NCBI GenBank assembly: GCA_944324825.1 | Contig: CALUXU010000007.1 | Span: forward strand, 1 to 64,000 | DNA from: Candidatus Gastranaerophilales bacterium | Lineage (GTDB): Bacteria; Cyanobacteriota; Vampirovibrionia; Gastranaerophilales; Gastranaerophilaceae | Length of the DNA stretch: 64,000 nt | Direction: 5' to 3' | Shown here: one piece after another, positions 36,350 through 46,900 of the stretch | How the letters are laid out: each line of letters starts with the position of its first letter | How positions within the stretch are numbered: position 1 is the stretch's first letter | The notes under the pieces: generated by a model | Databases searched by the model: none | What the model saw: only the letters and a program-made list of their open reading frames with translations | What the model was told of the DNA's origin: nothing | Program-made: the position numbers and the translations under genes

Positions 36350-36453
36350 AATTACAATCCAATTTATATAGCCCAAATTATACTCTATTGATTATATTAT
36401 AAAGTACGTTTTAAACCGAATAAAATAAATTTATTCTGTCATTAGGTGGAAAA

Positions 36454-37023
36454 ATGACAAGAATAAATTATAAAAAACTTCCAATCAGCGAATTGATTTT
36501 GTATACGCAAAAAGCCGATATGAAAGCAACTGCGGAATTGATAAAACGTATACAAAAGGATATTTTTACCTTCTTCTGCCACCTGTGTCCTCCAAACGAC
36601 AGTGTTGCAGATCTTACACAAGAAACATTAATTAAAATTGTCAGAAACATCAATAAACTCCAGAATATTAAACAGTTCAAAAACTGGGCAAATAAAATTG
36701 CGATTAACGTATTTTATGATGCGCTTAGAAAACATAAGAAAAATGACAATATCATAGAACACGATGAACAAGAATTAAACCTTGTTGAGGATAAAGCAAG
36801 CAAACCGACAGAAGCATGTCAGTCCAGAGAACTGGAATGCAAAATAAGAGCCTGCATAATAAAATTACCGGTCAACGCAAGACTAGCCATAATATTAAGA
36901 GAGTTGGAAGGATTATCATACGAAGAAATAGCAAAGTTAACCAATACAAATTTAGGAACTGTTAAGTCTAGAATATCAAGAGCACGAGAAAAACTTCAAA
37001 CAGAACTGGCAAATTATTTATAG
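36454..37023 (+). CDS. ECF-family RNA polymerase sigma factor
   Basis: 189 aa. Region 2 (KRIQKDIFTFFCHL, DLTQETLIKIVRNI, FKNWANKIAINVFYDALRKH) and region 4 HTH (LPVNARLAIILRELEGLSYEEIAKLTNTNLGTVKSRISRAREKL). It directs transcription of an envelope- or stress-type regulon. AGGTGG precedes the ATG. The following gene codes for its presumed zinc anti-sigma factor. Confidence 0.93.
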   Translation: MTRINYKKLPISELILYTQKADMKATAELIKRIQKDIFTFFCHLCPPNDSVADLTQETLIKIVRNINKLQNIKQFKNWANKIAINVFYDALRKHKKNDNIIEHDEQELNLVEDKASKPTEACQSRELECKIRACIIKLPVNARLAIILRELEGLSYEEIAKLTNTNLGTVKSRISRAREKLQTELANYL

Positions 37024-37034
37024 GGGACATTATT

Positions 37035-37571
37035 TTGATAAATATGACTTGTGAACAGTTTGAAACATTAATGCACTTTTATCTGGACAACGAATTGAGC
37101 ACAACAATGAAATTAGCATTTGAAAAACATCTTTTGGAATGCAAATCTTGCAGAGAAAAATATAATACGTTTAAAACAATTATTACCGAGCTTAGAGAAT
37201 CATATAAAAAATTTAAAAGCAGCAGCCGGAAAGTAAAAGTACAAAGTCCGGAGCAGCAAGCGATTAATAGCTCAATATCAGCGTATATAGATAATGAACT
37301 GGATTTGCACGAAAACGTAAAAATAAAAAAAATGATTATTACAAAACCTGATATTAGGAATAAGATAGAAAAAATTAACAGCCTCAAACTATTATTAAAA
37401 GAATCTTTCAGGAAAACACAACCGACTCAAGATTATTCAAAGCAGCTATTAAGAAAAATTTATTCAACAAATAAAAGAGAACGCAACAAAGAAATTGTCC
37501 TAACAATTGTAAGCTTCATTGTTCTCAGCATAATTTGGATTGTAATGCTGGTATCTGCAATATCAATATAA
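37035..37571 (+). CDS. membrane zinc-finger anti-sigma factor
   Basis: 178 aa. The N-terminus has the anti-sigma zinc-finger pattern (CEQFETLMHFYLDNELS, then HLLECKSCREKY: HxxxCxxC). A second similar YIDNEL segment follows, without cysteines. One membrane helix lies near the C-terminus (about 155-177). It should hold the upstream sigma factor at the membrane until a signal. AGGGGA lies 8 nt before the TTG start; an ATG three codons later is an alternative. Confidence 0.85.
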   Translation: MINMTCEQFETLMHFYLDNELSTTMKLAFEKHLLECKSCREKYNTFKTIITELRESYKKFKSSSRKVKVQSPEQQAINSSISAYIDNELDLHENVKIKKMIITKPDIRNKIEKINSLKLLLKESFRKTQPTQDYSKQLLRKIYSTNKRERNKEIVLTIVSFIVLSIIWIVMLVSAISI

Positions 37572-37625
37572 ACTTCATTTAATTAAACGAATTTGAATTA
37601 TCATATTGATAAAAAAGCATTTTAA

Positions 37626-39083
<1,458 letters not shown>

Positions 39084-39098
39084 GTAAAGGTGTAAATT

Positions 39099-39500
39099 AT
39101 GCATTTAAAAATTATTACACATGATAAAGTAGTTTTTGATGACGATGTCAAGGAAATCTATACCCAGGGTGTAGACGGCTCCTTCGGAGTATTGAAAGGA
39201 CATATTCCAATCATATCAGCTCTTGATATCGGTATTACCAAAGTTGTTACGGATGATGAATGCAAATTCTTCACAACAATGGGCGGTGTATTCCAATTCA
39301 AAAACGAAGAAGCAACAATCTTGACGGATACTGCGGAATGCGGTTCTGATATTGATGTTACAAGAGCAAAATCCGCTAAAGAACGTGCAGAAGCAAGACT
39401 TGCAGAAAAAGCTGCAGGTGTTGACGTAAAACGTGCAGAAGCGGCACTTGCAAGAGCATTAGCAAGATTGAAAGTTGCAATGGTTCAATCTGAACACTAA
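39099..39500 (+). CDS. atpC: ATP synthase F1 subunit epsilon
   Basis: 133 aa. N-terminal beta-sandwich (MHLKIITHDKVVFDDDVKEIYTQGVDGSFGVLKGHIPII) and a C-terminal helical hairpin rich in Ala/Arg/Glu (RAKSAKERAEARLAEK). It couples and inhibits the F1 motor. It lies 15 nt after atpD and is followed by a terminator. Confidence 0.96.
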   Translation: MHLKIITHDKVVFDDDVKEIYTQGVDGSFGVLKGHIPIISALDIGITKVVTDDECKFFTTMGGVFQFKNEEATILTDTAECGSDIDVTRAKSAKERAEARLAEKAAGVDVKRAEAALARALARLKVAMVQSEH

Positions 39501-39521
39501 AAATTATAAATTATAAAAAAG

Positions 39522-39557
39522 ATAACCTGTGTGATTCAATCCGCAGGTTATTTTTTT
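39522..39557 (+). terminator. terminator of atpD-atpC
   Basis: ATAACCTG/CAGGTTAT stem followed by TTTTTTT. Confidence 0.9.
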
Positions 39558-39653
39558 GTAAACAAATGTAACAAAAATACTAAAAATACTAAAGATTAGA
39601 AAAAATAATGCCGTAATCCCTGGTATAGGAACTTAGAAAAAGGAACTAGGGAA

Positions 39654-39998
39654 ATGGGATTGGAATTCGTGTATCAAACTAAATATGAATCAACAATAGA
39701 TACACTCGCATTGAGAGAAAATGTTAAAAAAATTCTCCAAAATGCGGCAGTAAAATCTAATGCTGCTTATGATACCTATCAACCTAGCGTTGTCGGCGGA
39801 ACATTAAACACACACGAGAATGTTGAATTAAAACCAAGTCAGGAATTGAAAAGCACAATAAACTTTTTAAATTCAAAAGCGGCTCTTAAACTTTTGAACC
39901 TGACAAAAAGAGATCCTGAACTTATCACACAACAGGAATACGCTGATATATTGGATTTCAAAGTTGATGAATCCAAAAAGAATATTTTCGCAGCATAA
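39654..39998 (+). CDS. hypothetical protein, 114 aa
   Basis: Not recognised. Helical and charged with no membrane segment. It starts MGLEFVYQ, preceded by an AGGGA site. Direct repeats of GGAACT[T]AG and a TGCCGTAA box (39609-39616) lie just upstream. A terminator follows. Size and promoter box match other small lineage proteins here. Confidence 0.72.
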   Translation: MGLEFVYQTKYESTIDTLALRENVKKILQNAAVKSNAAYDTYQPSVVGGTLNTHENVELKPSQELKSTINFLNSKAALKLLNLTKRDPELITQQEYADILDFKVDESKKNIFAA

Positions 39999-40041
39999 GC
40001 TGAAACGTATCAGTTTACGCAAATTTTCTCATAGTCCTCAG

Positions 40042-40077
40042 AAAAAAGCATTGCACTCGCAATAGCTTTTTCTTTTT
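40042..40077 (+). terminator. terminator of the 114-aa gene
   Basis: AAAAGC-ATTGC / GCAAT-AGCTTTT stem followed by TCTTTTT. Confidence 0.85.
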
Positions 40078-41401
40078 ATGTAAGGAATCTCAAATATACA
40101 TAAACAGAACTTAATGCCAGAGATATAAAAGTCGTTAATATACCGTATTTCAAATAGTTCATAAATTCTATCTTATATCCCTTGGCCGCAGCAGCCTCTG
40201 TCACAATAACATTTGCAGCTGCTCCGATAATTGTCATATTTCCGCCAAGACAAGCCCCGAGAGATAAGCACCACCACAATGGAAATGCATAATCAACCCC
40301 CATCTGGGATTGAATGGTAGAAATCATTGGTGCCATAGTAGCTGTATAAGGAATATTATCAATAATTCCCGATAAAATACCTGAGCCCCATAATATAACC
40401 ATTGCTAATGCAGAATCAGAACCATGCGTAATATTTAAAAGCCATTTTGCCATAACAGCAATTCCGCCGGATGCTTCAAGTGCGCCAATTATAATAAACA
40501 AACCGATAAAGAAAAATATCGTTGTCCACTCAATTGATTCAAGAATTTTATCAGGTTTTTCAAACAAAAGCATAAAACTTGCACCAACCATTGCACATAC
40601 ACAAGTTTGAATATGAGTTATATCATGTGTCACAAAGCCCAATATAACTAAAAATAAAACAATCAGCGACCTTATCATCAAATTTTTATCCGTAATCGTA
40701 TGAGAATTATCCAGCTTAGCAATTTCTGCCATTTTTTCAGGGAGAGCAACCATCTGCTTTCTATAAATAAAAAGCATAACAGATGTCACAACAAGCAATA
40801 TAAGTGCAACAATCCCCGTCAATTCATTCACAAAATCCATAAATGAAAATCCGGCAGCAGAGCCGATAATAATATTAGGCGGATCTCCGATTAATGTTGC
40901 AGTCCCTCCAATATTTGATGCTATAAATTCAGTTACCAGGAATGGTATCGGATTTATCTCAAGCTTTTCCGCTATAACAAAAGTCACAGGCAAAACAAGT
41001 ATAACAGTTGTTACGTTATCTAAAAACGCTGATACAATAGCCGTGAAAAACGCCAGAGAGAAAAATATCAACTTTGGATGTCCTTTCGTAGCTTTTAACA
41101 TCTCATTTGCAGCCCAATTAAACATACCGCTCTTAGTTGCAATATTCACTATTATCATCATCGATACAAGCAAAAATATCACATTAAAATCGATAAAATT
41201 AATAAAATAATGAGGATCTAAAGAATTTCCTAGAGTTTTATTTTGACTCAATAATCCCAATAACAAAGTAACTGATGCCCCTAAAAGAGCAACCGTAACT
41301 TTAGGTATTTTTTCCGTTGCAATAAATATATACGCAAATATTAAAATCCAGGCAGAAATACTCATTGCGTGTAACTGTGCAAAACCTAATAAACTCTCCA
41401 T
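40076..41401 (-). CDS. ArsB/NhaD-family (ion transporter superfamily) permease
   Basis: 441 aa with about 11 membrane helices. Family motifs: AFLDNVTTVILVLPVTF and GGTATLIGDPPNIIIG in the first half, repeated as GIIDNIPYTATMAPMI and GACLGGNMTIIGAAANVIV in the second. This two-fold repeat is typical of ArsB/NhaD/P-protein transporters. The substrate (sodium/proton, arsenite or an organic anion) cannot be told by eye. Single-gene unit in the inner membrane. Confidence 0.88.
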   Translation of the reverse strand: MESLLGFAQLHAMSISAWILIFAYIFIATEKIPKVTVALLGASVTLLLGLLSQNKTLGNSLDPHYFINFIDFNVIFLLVSMMIIVNIATKSGMFNWAANEMLKATKGHPKLIFFSLAFFTAIVSAFLDNVTTVILVLPVTFVIAEKLEINPIPFLVTEFIASNIGGTATLIGDPPNIIIGSAAGFSFMDFVNELTGIVALILLVVTSVMLFIYRKQMVALPEKMAEIAKLDNSHTITDKNLMIRSLIVLFLVILGFVTHDITHIQTCVCAMVGASFMLLFEKPDKILESIEWTTIFFFIGLFIIIGALEASGGIAVMAKWLLNITHGSDSALAMVILWGSGILSGIIDNIPYTATMAPMISTIQSQMGVDYAFPLWWCLSLGACLGGNMTIIGAAANVIVTEAAAAKGYKIEFMNYLKYGILTTFISLALSSVYVYLRFLT

Positions 41402-41561
41402 ACCTTCACCCCTTCCAAATCATTAGAACAATTATATTACAAACAGTAAGTGAGTTTCATGATATTTATTAAGAAATGTAACAAATATAGCAAAAATATA
41501 TACTAAATAGTCAATTTTTATTTTCTAAAAAACTTTATATTAGTACAGAGTATAAAAAGAA
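41402..41561. other. promoter region for permease and candidate RNA
   Basis: AT-rich with no ORF. The minus-strand permease start lies at one end. At the other, TATAAA (41551-41556) could be the -10 of the RNA listed next. Confidence 0.4.
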
Positions 41562-41684
41562 GAAACGAACACGAGGAAAGCCCGAAACAAACGGGAACGA
41601 GGACTAGAGAAAACGTAAAGTTTCTTTCTACACACACACTACACTTCACAGAAAATTTTCAGAGCCTAAAAGGCTCTTTTTTTT
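41562..41684 (+). ncRNA. candidate small RNA with terminator
   Basis: About 120 nt without an ATG. It starts after a TATAAA box, is purine-rich (AACGAACACGAGGAAAG), has hairpin CCCG/CGGG near 41580-41594, and ends in the strong terminator AGAGCCT-aaa-AGGCTCT-T8 (41661-41684). GC content is higher than the surroundings. It does not match RNase P, 6S or SRP RNA as I know them. Confidence 0.55.
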
Positions 41685-41737
41685 GCGCGTAAGATGATGG
41701 TGAGAGAAGCCGGGATTCAGCATCAGGCAGATTTAAG

Positions 41738-42022
41738 CCCGAAAAGGCTTCGCCTTGGGGTTCTGTGTCCTCTTATCCCCAATAAAAAAGAGCCCCAAAG
41801 GACTCTTTTTTATTGTCGATGGCGGGACTTGTCTTGACCTGTTCGCGATAAACGTGTCTACGGATTTTGCTTCAAATAATTTCATTCTTTTCGCAAAAGT
41901 CCTTCGCACTCTGCTCACAGGTCGCTGAACCCGAAAAGGCTTCGCCTTGGGGTTCTGCGTCCTCTTATCCCCAATAAAAAAGAGCCCCAAAGGACTCTTT
42001 TTTATTGTCGATGGCGGGACTT
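41738..42022. repeat. tRNA-Leu(GAG)-hugging element, 3' side
   Basis: A 93-bp direct repeat with one mismatch (41738-41830 and 41930-42022). Each copy consists of a UUCG-loop hairpin, a terminator and the last 17 nt of the tRNA-Leu gene. The 99 nt between them (41831-41929) are similar, read on the minus strand, to 59266-59351 beside tRNA-Val. The outer copy is a truncated tRNA end. Confidence 0.92.
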
Positions 42023-42086
42023 GAACCCGCACGGATTTCTCCACACGCCCCTCAAACGTGCACGTCTACCATTCCGCCACATCGAC
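42006..42086 (-). tRNA. tRNA-Leu (GAG)
   Basis: 81-nt class II cloverleaf on the minus strand: acceptor GTCGATG/CATCGAC, anticodon loop TTGAGGG giving GAG, extra arm and T-loop TTCAAGT. CCA not encoded. A terminator follows within 30 nt. Confidence 0.93.
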
Positions 42087-42355
42087 ATTTTCTATTGTAT
42101 TTAATTTTCAAAGTTTTATTCTTGTCTTTGCGGCGGATGTTCCCTCAAGGGGAACCCTCTCGGAAAACAATACTTAATTGTTTTCCTGCGGCAGAGTGCC
42201 ACATCGACATTTTCTATTGTATTTAATTTTCAAAGTTTTATTCTTGTCTTTGCGGCGGATGTTCCCTCAAGGGGAACCCTCTCGGAAAACAATACTTAAT
42301 TGTTTTCCTGCGGCAGAGTGCCACATCGACATTTTCTATTGTATTTAATTTTCAA
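42076..42355. repeat. tRNA-Leu(GAG)-hugging 122-bp tandem repeat, 5' side
   Basis: 2.3 copies of a 122-bp unit begin at 42076, 42198 and 42320. Each starts with GCCACATCGAC of the tRNA 5' end and its promoter flank. It contains TGCGGCGGATGT, a partial inverted copy of the tRNA. It also has the core hairpin GGAAAACAAT-ACTTA-ATTGTTTTCC and CGGCAGAGT (minus strand ACTCTGCCG). Confidence 0.95.
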
Positions 42356-42401
42356 TATGAACCGTATACTCATTCTAGCATAAAGCAAATTATTATGACA
42401 A

Positions 42402-42947
42402 TTATTTTCTTGTCAAATCTCTTAAATAACTTCTTACCCCCTGAGTCAATATCAAATCAGGCTCCGACATACAAAAATCATCCAATGTCATAATCCCCCT
42501 TTGTATATCTCCTGTTTCAACATATAAAAGCCCCAGCATAACCTTATCCAAAGGATTCGTCGATGCCTTATACTTTGGAATCATTCGTCCGGCAAGCCGC
42601 ATTTTCTTCAAACAAGCCGTCAGATTCTGGTAATACTGAAAATTTAAACCGTACAGCTTAAGCGCTCTCTCAAAACAATCCTGTGCCAAATTAGGGAAAC
42701 CTATCTTCATATACGTTTCCCCCAAATTGTTATAATATACCGCACTTGCCTGTGTATCCGGGTTCAAACTTATTGCAATCTTAAACTCCTGAATTGCGGC
42801 ATAATAACATCTCTCCAACAAATACTCCGTCCCCAAAGTATTATGCCTGGAAGCATTTGTAACCGCATCAATATAAAACTTCTCAGGACGACGATAACCG
42901 CAAGAGAATATCATTATACATATAAGTATAGAAATAATTTTTTTCAT
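42402..42947 (-). CDS. lipoprotein with tetratricopeptide repeats
   Basis: 181 aa. Signal peptide with lipobox IFSC, so the mature protein is probably lipid-anchored. Two to three TPR-like helical pairs follow (YYNNLGETYMKIGFPNLAQDCFERALKL). TPRs bind partner proteins; the role is unknown. It overlaps the upstream hydrolase gene by 1 nt, so the two are co-translated. Confidence 0.85.
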   Translation of the reverse strand: MKKIISILICIMIFSCGYRRPEKFYIDAVTNASRHNTLGTEYLLERCYYAAIQEFKIAISLNPDTQASAVYYNNLGETYMKIGFPNLAQDCFERALKLYGLNFQYYQNLTACLKKMRLAGRMIPKYKASTNPLDKVMLGLLYVETGDIQRGIMTLDDFCMSEPDLILTQGVRSYLRDLTRK

Positions 42948-43870
42948 TATAATATAATTTCTAATCCTTCTTTTGCAAAAATCAAGTTTTCATCAGCAAA
43001 ATCTTCGGAAATCATATCCAACTTCTCATCCGAATATTTCGGGTCATAATGGAAGCAAACCAATTTCCCTGCTTTAGTTTGTTGTAAAACCTCTTTTGCC
43101 ATATCAAAAGTTGAATGCCCAAAACCCTGTTTCGGAGAATACAAACTTTGGTAATCCTCTGTTGTATATTGAGTATCATGGATTAAACAATCACAGCCCC
43201 TCGCGAACTTAGCCAGTTTAACATCACCGCCGATATAACTTTCTTTATCCGTTGCGTAAACCAATGATTTGCCCTTATACTCGATTCTATATATTAAAAC
43301 TCCGTTTTGAGGATGTGCATAAGACTTATAACAAGAAATCACGACATCATCATCTGAATGTTTTGAATTCATATAATCACAAACATTCATTAATACTGTA
43401 CTAAGGTCTTTTTTAATAATGATATAATTTGTTTCATTAATATCATAACAAACAACATCAGCAGCAATATCACCTGCATCTAAAGGAAAGGTTTTATTAA
43501 ATAAAGTTTCAGATAATTCTTCCTCTAAATTCCCGCCATTAACAGGACTGCCAAAAACATGCAGCTGAGTAGATGCAACATGCAACGGCGCAAAAAACGG
43601 TAACCCCATTATGTGGTCTTGATGAATATGACTAAATAAAATTGTTGCTCTGACAGGCTTCCGATTCGATAAGGTAGTTCCCGAATTGATATAATTTTGC
43701 ATCAATTCATCACCAAGATTAATTAATCCGGTACCGGCATCTAAAATAATCAAACGTCCGTCTATATCTACTTCAACACAAGAGGTATTGCCGCCATATT
43801 TAAGAAAATTCCCGGATGCAACCGGATGACTGCCTCTTACACCTCTAAATTTTATTTTGAATTCTGTCAT
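42947..43870 (-). CDS. metallo-beta-lactamase-fold hydrolase
   Basis: 307 aa. Metal motif SHIHQDHIMGLPFF (H81, H83, D85, H86), LDAGTG before it, and later Asp/His ligands (YATDKE, LIHDTQY, GHSTFDMA). The layout is like cyclic-nucleotide phosphodiesterase or RNase-Z-like MBL proteins that begin KFRGVRGSHP. The substrate is not defined. GAGGG precedes the ATG. It overlaps the TPR lipoprotein gene by 1 nt. Confidence 0.87.
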   Translation of the reverse strand: MTEFKIKFRGVRGSHPVASGNFLKYGGNTSCVEVDIDGRLIILDAGTGLINLGDELMQNYINSGTTLSNRKPVRATILFSHIHQDHIMGLPFFAPLHVASTQLHVFGSPVNGGNLEEELSETLFNKTFPLDAGDIAADVVCYDINETNYIIIKKDLSTVLMNVCDYMNSKHSDDDVVISCYKSYAHPQNGVLIYRIEYKGKSLVYATDKESYIGGDVKLAKFARGCDCLIHDTQYTTEDYQSLYSPKQGFGHSTFDMAKEVLQQTKAGKLVCFHYDPKYSDEKLDMISEDFADENLIFAKEGLEIIL

Positions 43871-43930
43871 TTCAAGCCCTCAAATATTATTATCCGGAAC
43901 TATTATACATTAATTTTAAAATCATCTCAA

Positions 43931-43960
43931 CAAAAAAGAGGCAACTTTTGCTGCCTCTTT
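43931..43960 (-). terminator. terminator of the large glycosyltransferase gene
   Basis: AAAGAGGCA/TGCCTCTTT stem followed on the minus strand by TTTTTTG. Confidence 0.9.
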
Positions 43961-43979
43961 CGTATTGTTATCGGTAAAA

Positions 43980-46900
43980 TTAAGCTGCATATTTAGATAT
44001 GATTTCATCTTTCCAGCTGTTAAGTTCTGCATATTCAGGAGATTTAGTATCAACTTTATTTCCTGCAGCACTTTGTTTAGAAAGTTCAATCATTTTATCA
44101 AACATTGCTCTATCTTTTTCTGCAACTCTGTTTGCAGTAAGTATTGTATTAAGATTTTCAGATTCCATATTGCGTTTAAGCGTAATATTTTCTAACTTAC
44201 CCTTTGAAGAACTGTCATTTTCATCGATACTAATTTTAGCATTGTAATCATTTGAAAGTTCATCAATCTTGTTAATTTTTTGTTCTAGTTTGGTTTGTTT
44301 ATCACTATTAGAAGCAATTACACCTTCAAATACTGCATTTGCTTTGTCTGCCGCATTATTGTTATTGTTGATAACATCCATAATCTTAGAATTAGATGCC
44401 AATTTACCGCCTTTTTGAAGTTTATCAAATTCTTTAACCATCGGCAGAATATATTGTCTTTCAGATGCAACATTTGCTTCAATCATATCTTCTTGAGTAA
44501 TTTGAAGTCTGTTGATATAACCGTGAATAGGATCATCTTCAGTACCTCTGTTCCAGCTTAAGTTTGTTTTTAAGTTATTTTTAACAATTGATTTATATTT
44601 ATCTTTATCATTAAAGTATACATCCATACCTTCATTGAACTTATCACAAAGTTTATGACCATAATGTTGGAACCAATTTTGTTCGTGTTCAGTACCTTTG
44701 AGGTTATGATTTTTGATATCGTTAGCAAAACTGCCTTCGTATTCAGCAACAAAACCATTTACACCATCTTTAACGGTATCAACAAAGCCACCGGTTGCAG
44801 TTGTTATAATCGGTGTACCCATTGCGTAACATTCTCCCTGAGTCAAGCCGCAAGGTTCAAATGTTGATGGTGCACAGAAATATGTTGTTGCGGAATACAA
44901 TGACGGATTTGGCATAAATCCTTGTAATACCTGTATTCGCTTAACATCTTCAGGATTTGTATAATTATCCGGATTTTTCAATGCTTCCAGGAATTGTCTT
45001 TCATGAACCTCTTCCAATTCACCACCGGCAATAATAACAGGTTTCGGTTTGCCAGGATGTTTTTCATCCCAAGTATTGAATAATTCTTGAACAGCTTTTT
45101 GGAACATTCCAAGACCCTTTTGATCTGTTAATCTGTGCGCAAATGTAATCATTGGAGCCTGTTCAAAATCTTCTCTTGAAATTTGTGCAGGTTCACCTAT
45201 TGATTGATATTTGAAACCGCCTTTAGGTGGTTCTTTATCCATAATAGGTTTTAAGAAGTTATCATAAAATTCCATTTTGTTATGTTGACGTGCTTCCATT
45301 ACTTCGTCAATAGGAGTGAAATGGTTATAAGTTTGAAGATTTATTCCAAACTTAGATTTTAACCAGCCGGCTTTAGCTTCTGTCGTATTAAGAGCTCTGT
45401 CTAAGCCGTTAACTTCACCGATAATAGAATCATTACCGCTTCTTCTCTTAAGAATATCAAATGCCATGCCGGAAGCTTGTTTACCGGATTTTAATTCTTT
45501 TTCGTAATTCTTTGATACTGGAACAAAGTAATCTGATAATGAAATACCGTGTGCAAGGTTGTTGAATTGTCTGTCATTTTCATTATCTTTTTCGTAAACT
45601 ACTGCATTATCAACTGAAGAATATTCACTGCCGGTTGAAGCATTTTCTGCAATACCGTAAGCATATTGATCATAAAGAGTGTTTACAATATTTTCTGTAA
45701 CAAAATCGCTTCTTTCGATTGAATCGTTACGTGTTCCGCCGGAAATACCTGCATTGTGTCCAATCATTAGAAGAGGCATATCTCTCAAGGCATCTTTTAC
45801 ATCGTCATCAATTACGTTATAAGCATTTTCCATCGGAGCTTTATAACGTAATAAGCCGGCCATAGATGCAGCATGCCAATCATTAAGAATCATTGATACA
45901 GGAGGTTTAACAGAATCATAAGCTTCTTTATCAATAACTTTTATTTCACCTAATCCTGTTTTTGGCTTGCCTAATGCTTGAGAAACCTTAGCTTCTGCAA
46001 GTTGATAAACTGCCTTAGAGAAGAAGGCAAATTTTTCAGGCTCATCTGCGTTAAAATTGTTGGTATATATATCGCCGCCAAAGTTATCTGTATTTTTTAC
46101 AAATATTATTCTTTGGTCCGGATTTTCAACCTTCTTACCGTCTAAACCTTGACGTTTAATATGACCAACATAAAATTCTACATTTTGATTGATGACTTTA
46201 GAGCCTCTGTACTGTTGAACAGGAACCTCTGCCATCTTTTTCAAATTAAATGTTTCGCCGCCATAAATATATTTGTATGACTTACCTGTTTTTTCATCGC
46301 CGTATTCAATAAATTCGGCTTTTCCTTTTTGTTGATACATCGGAATAAATACAGGGTTATCAATCCCCATATCGGTAAAGTTGTTTTGGAGTTCCATAGG
46401 AACTGAACCCAAACCGCCTGCTTTAATCGGGTCGAATTCTGCAGTCAATGCCCAAATAGCATTTGATTTCATTAAAGGAACATATTTTTTACGATAATCT
46501 GAAACAATTTGTTGTGTTTGACCATTTTTTCTGCCTATTCTGTAAATAACAGCAGTATGAATATCATCCATTGCAGATTGAATTTTTGATTTATTCATGT
46601 ATTTTTCGTTGTTATTTACAACCATCAGATTCAAACCGTGCCAAGGTTGACGGTGAATTTTCATTGCAAGGTTCGCCTGATTAGATACTGAGTTTACACG
46701 ACTCATAGCAGCATTTGCAGTATCTATTGCCTGATTAGCCTTGCCGTCAATTCCGTTTGCTTTATTTTCCGCATTTTGAGCTTTTGCATCTGCTTCATTA
46801 GAACGTTTAACTGCATCACTTGCCGTAGCTTCTATTTTACTAATCTTATTTTCACGTTCCAACACTGCAGATTCAGCTTTAGTTTTTGCATTTTTGATTT

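Noticed and set aside
41562-41600. RNase P RNA, suggested by GAGGAAAG
   Set aside because: Too short and without the other universally conserved blocks.
41733-42044. 103-aa minus-strand ORF with repeated QVPPSTIKKSPLGLFF ends
   Set aside because: Consists of the tRNA 3' end, terminator hairpin and direct repeats; no start signal. Kept only as a possible clue to a coding origin of the element.
42005-42226. ORF across tRNA-Leu(GAG)
   Set aside because: Antisense reading of the tRNA and the 122-bp repeats.
42076-42355. CRISPR array
   Set aside because: The 122-bp tandem repeat has no short repeats with unique spacers and no cas gene is in the window.
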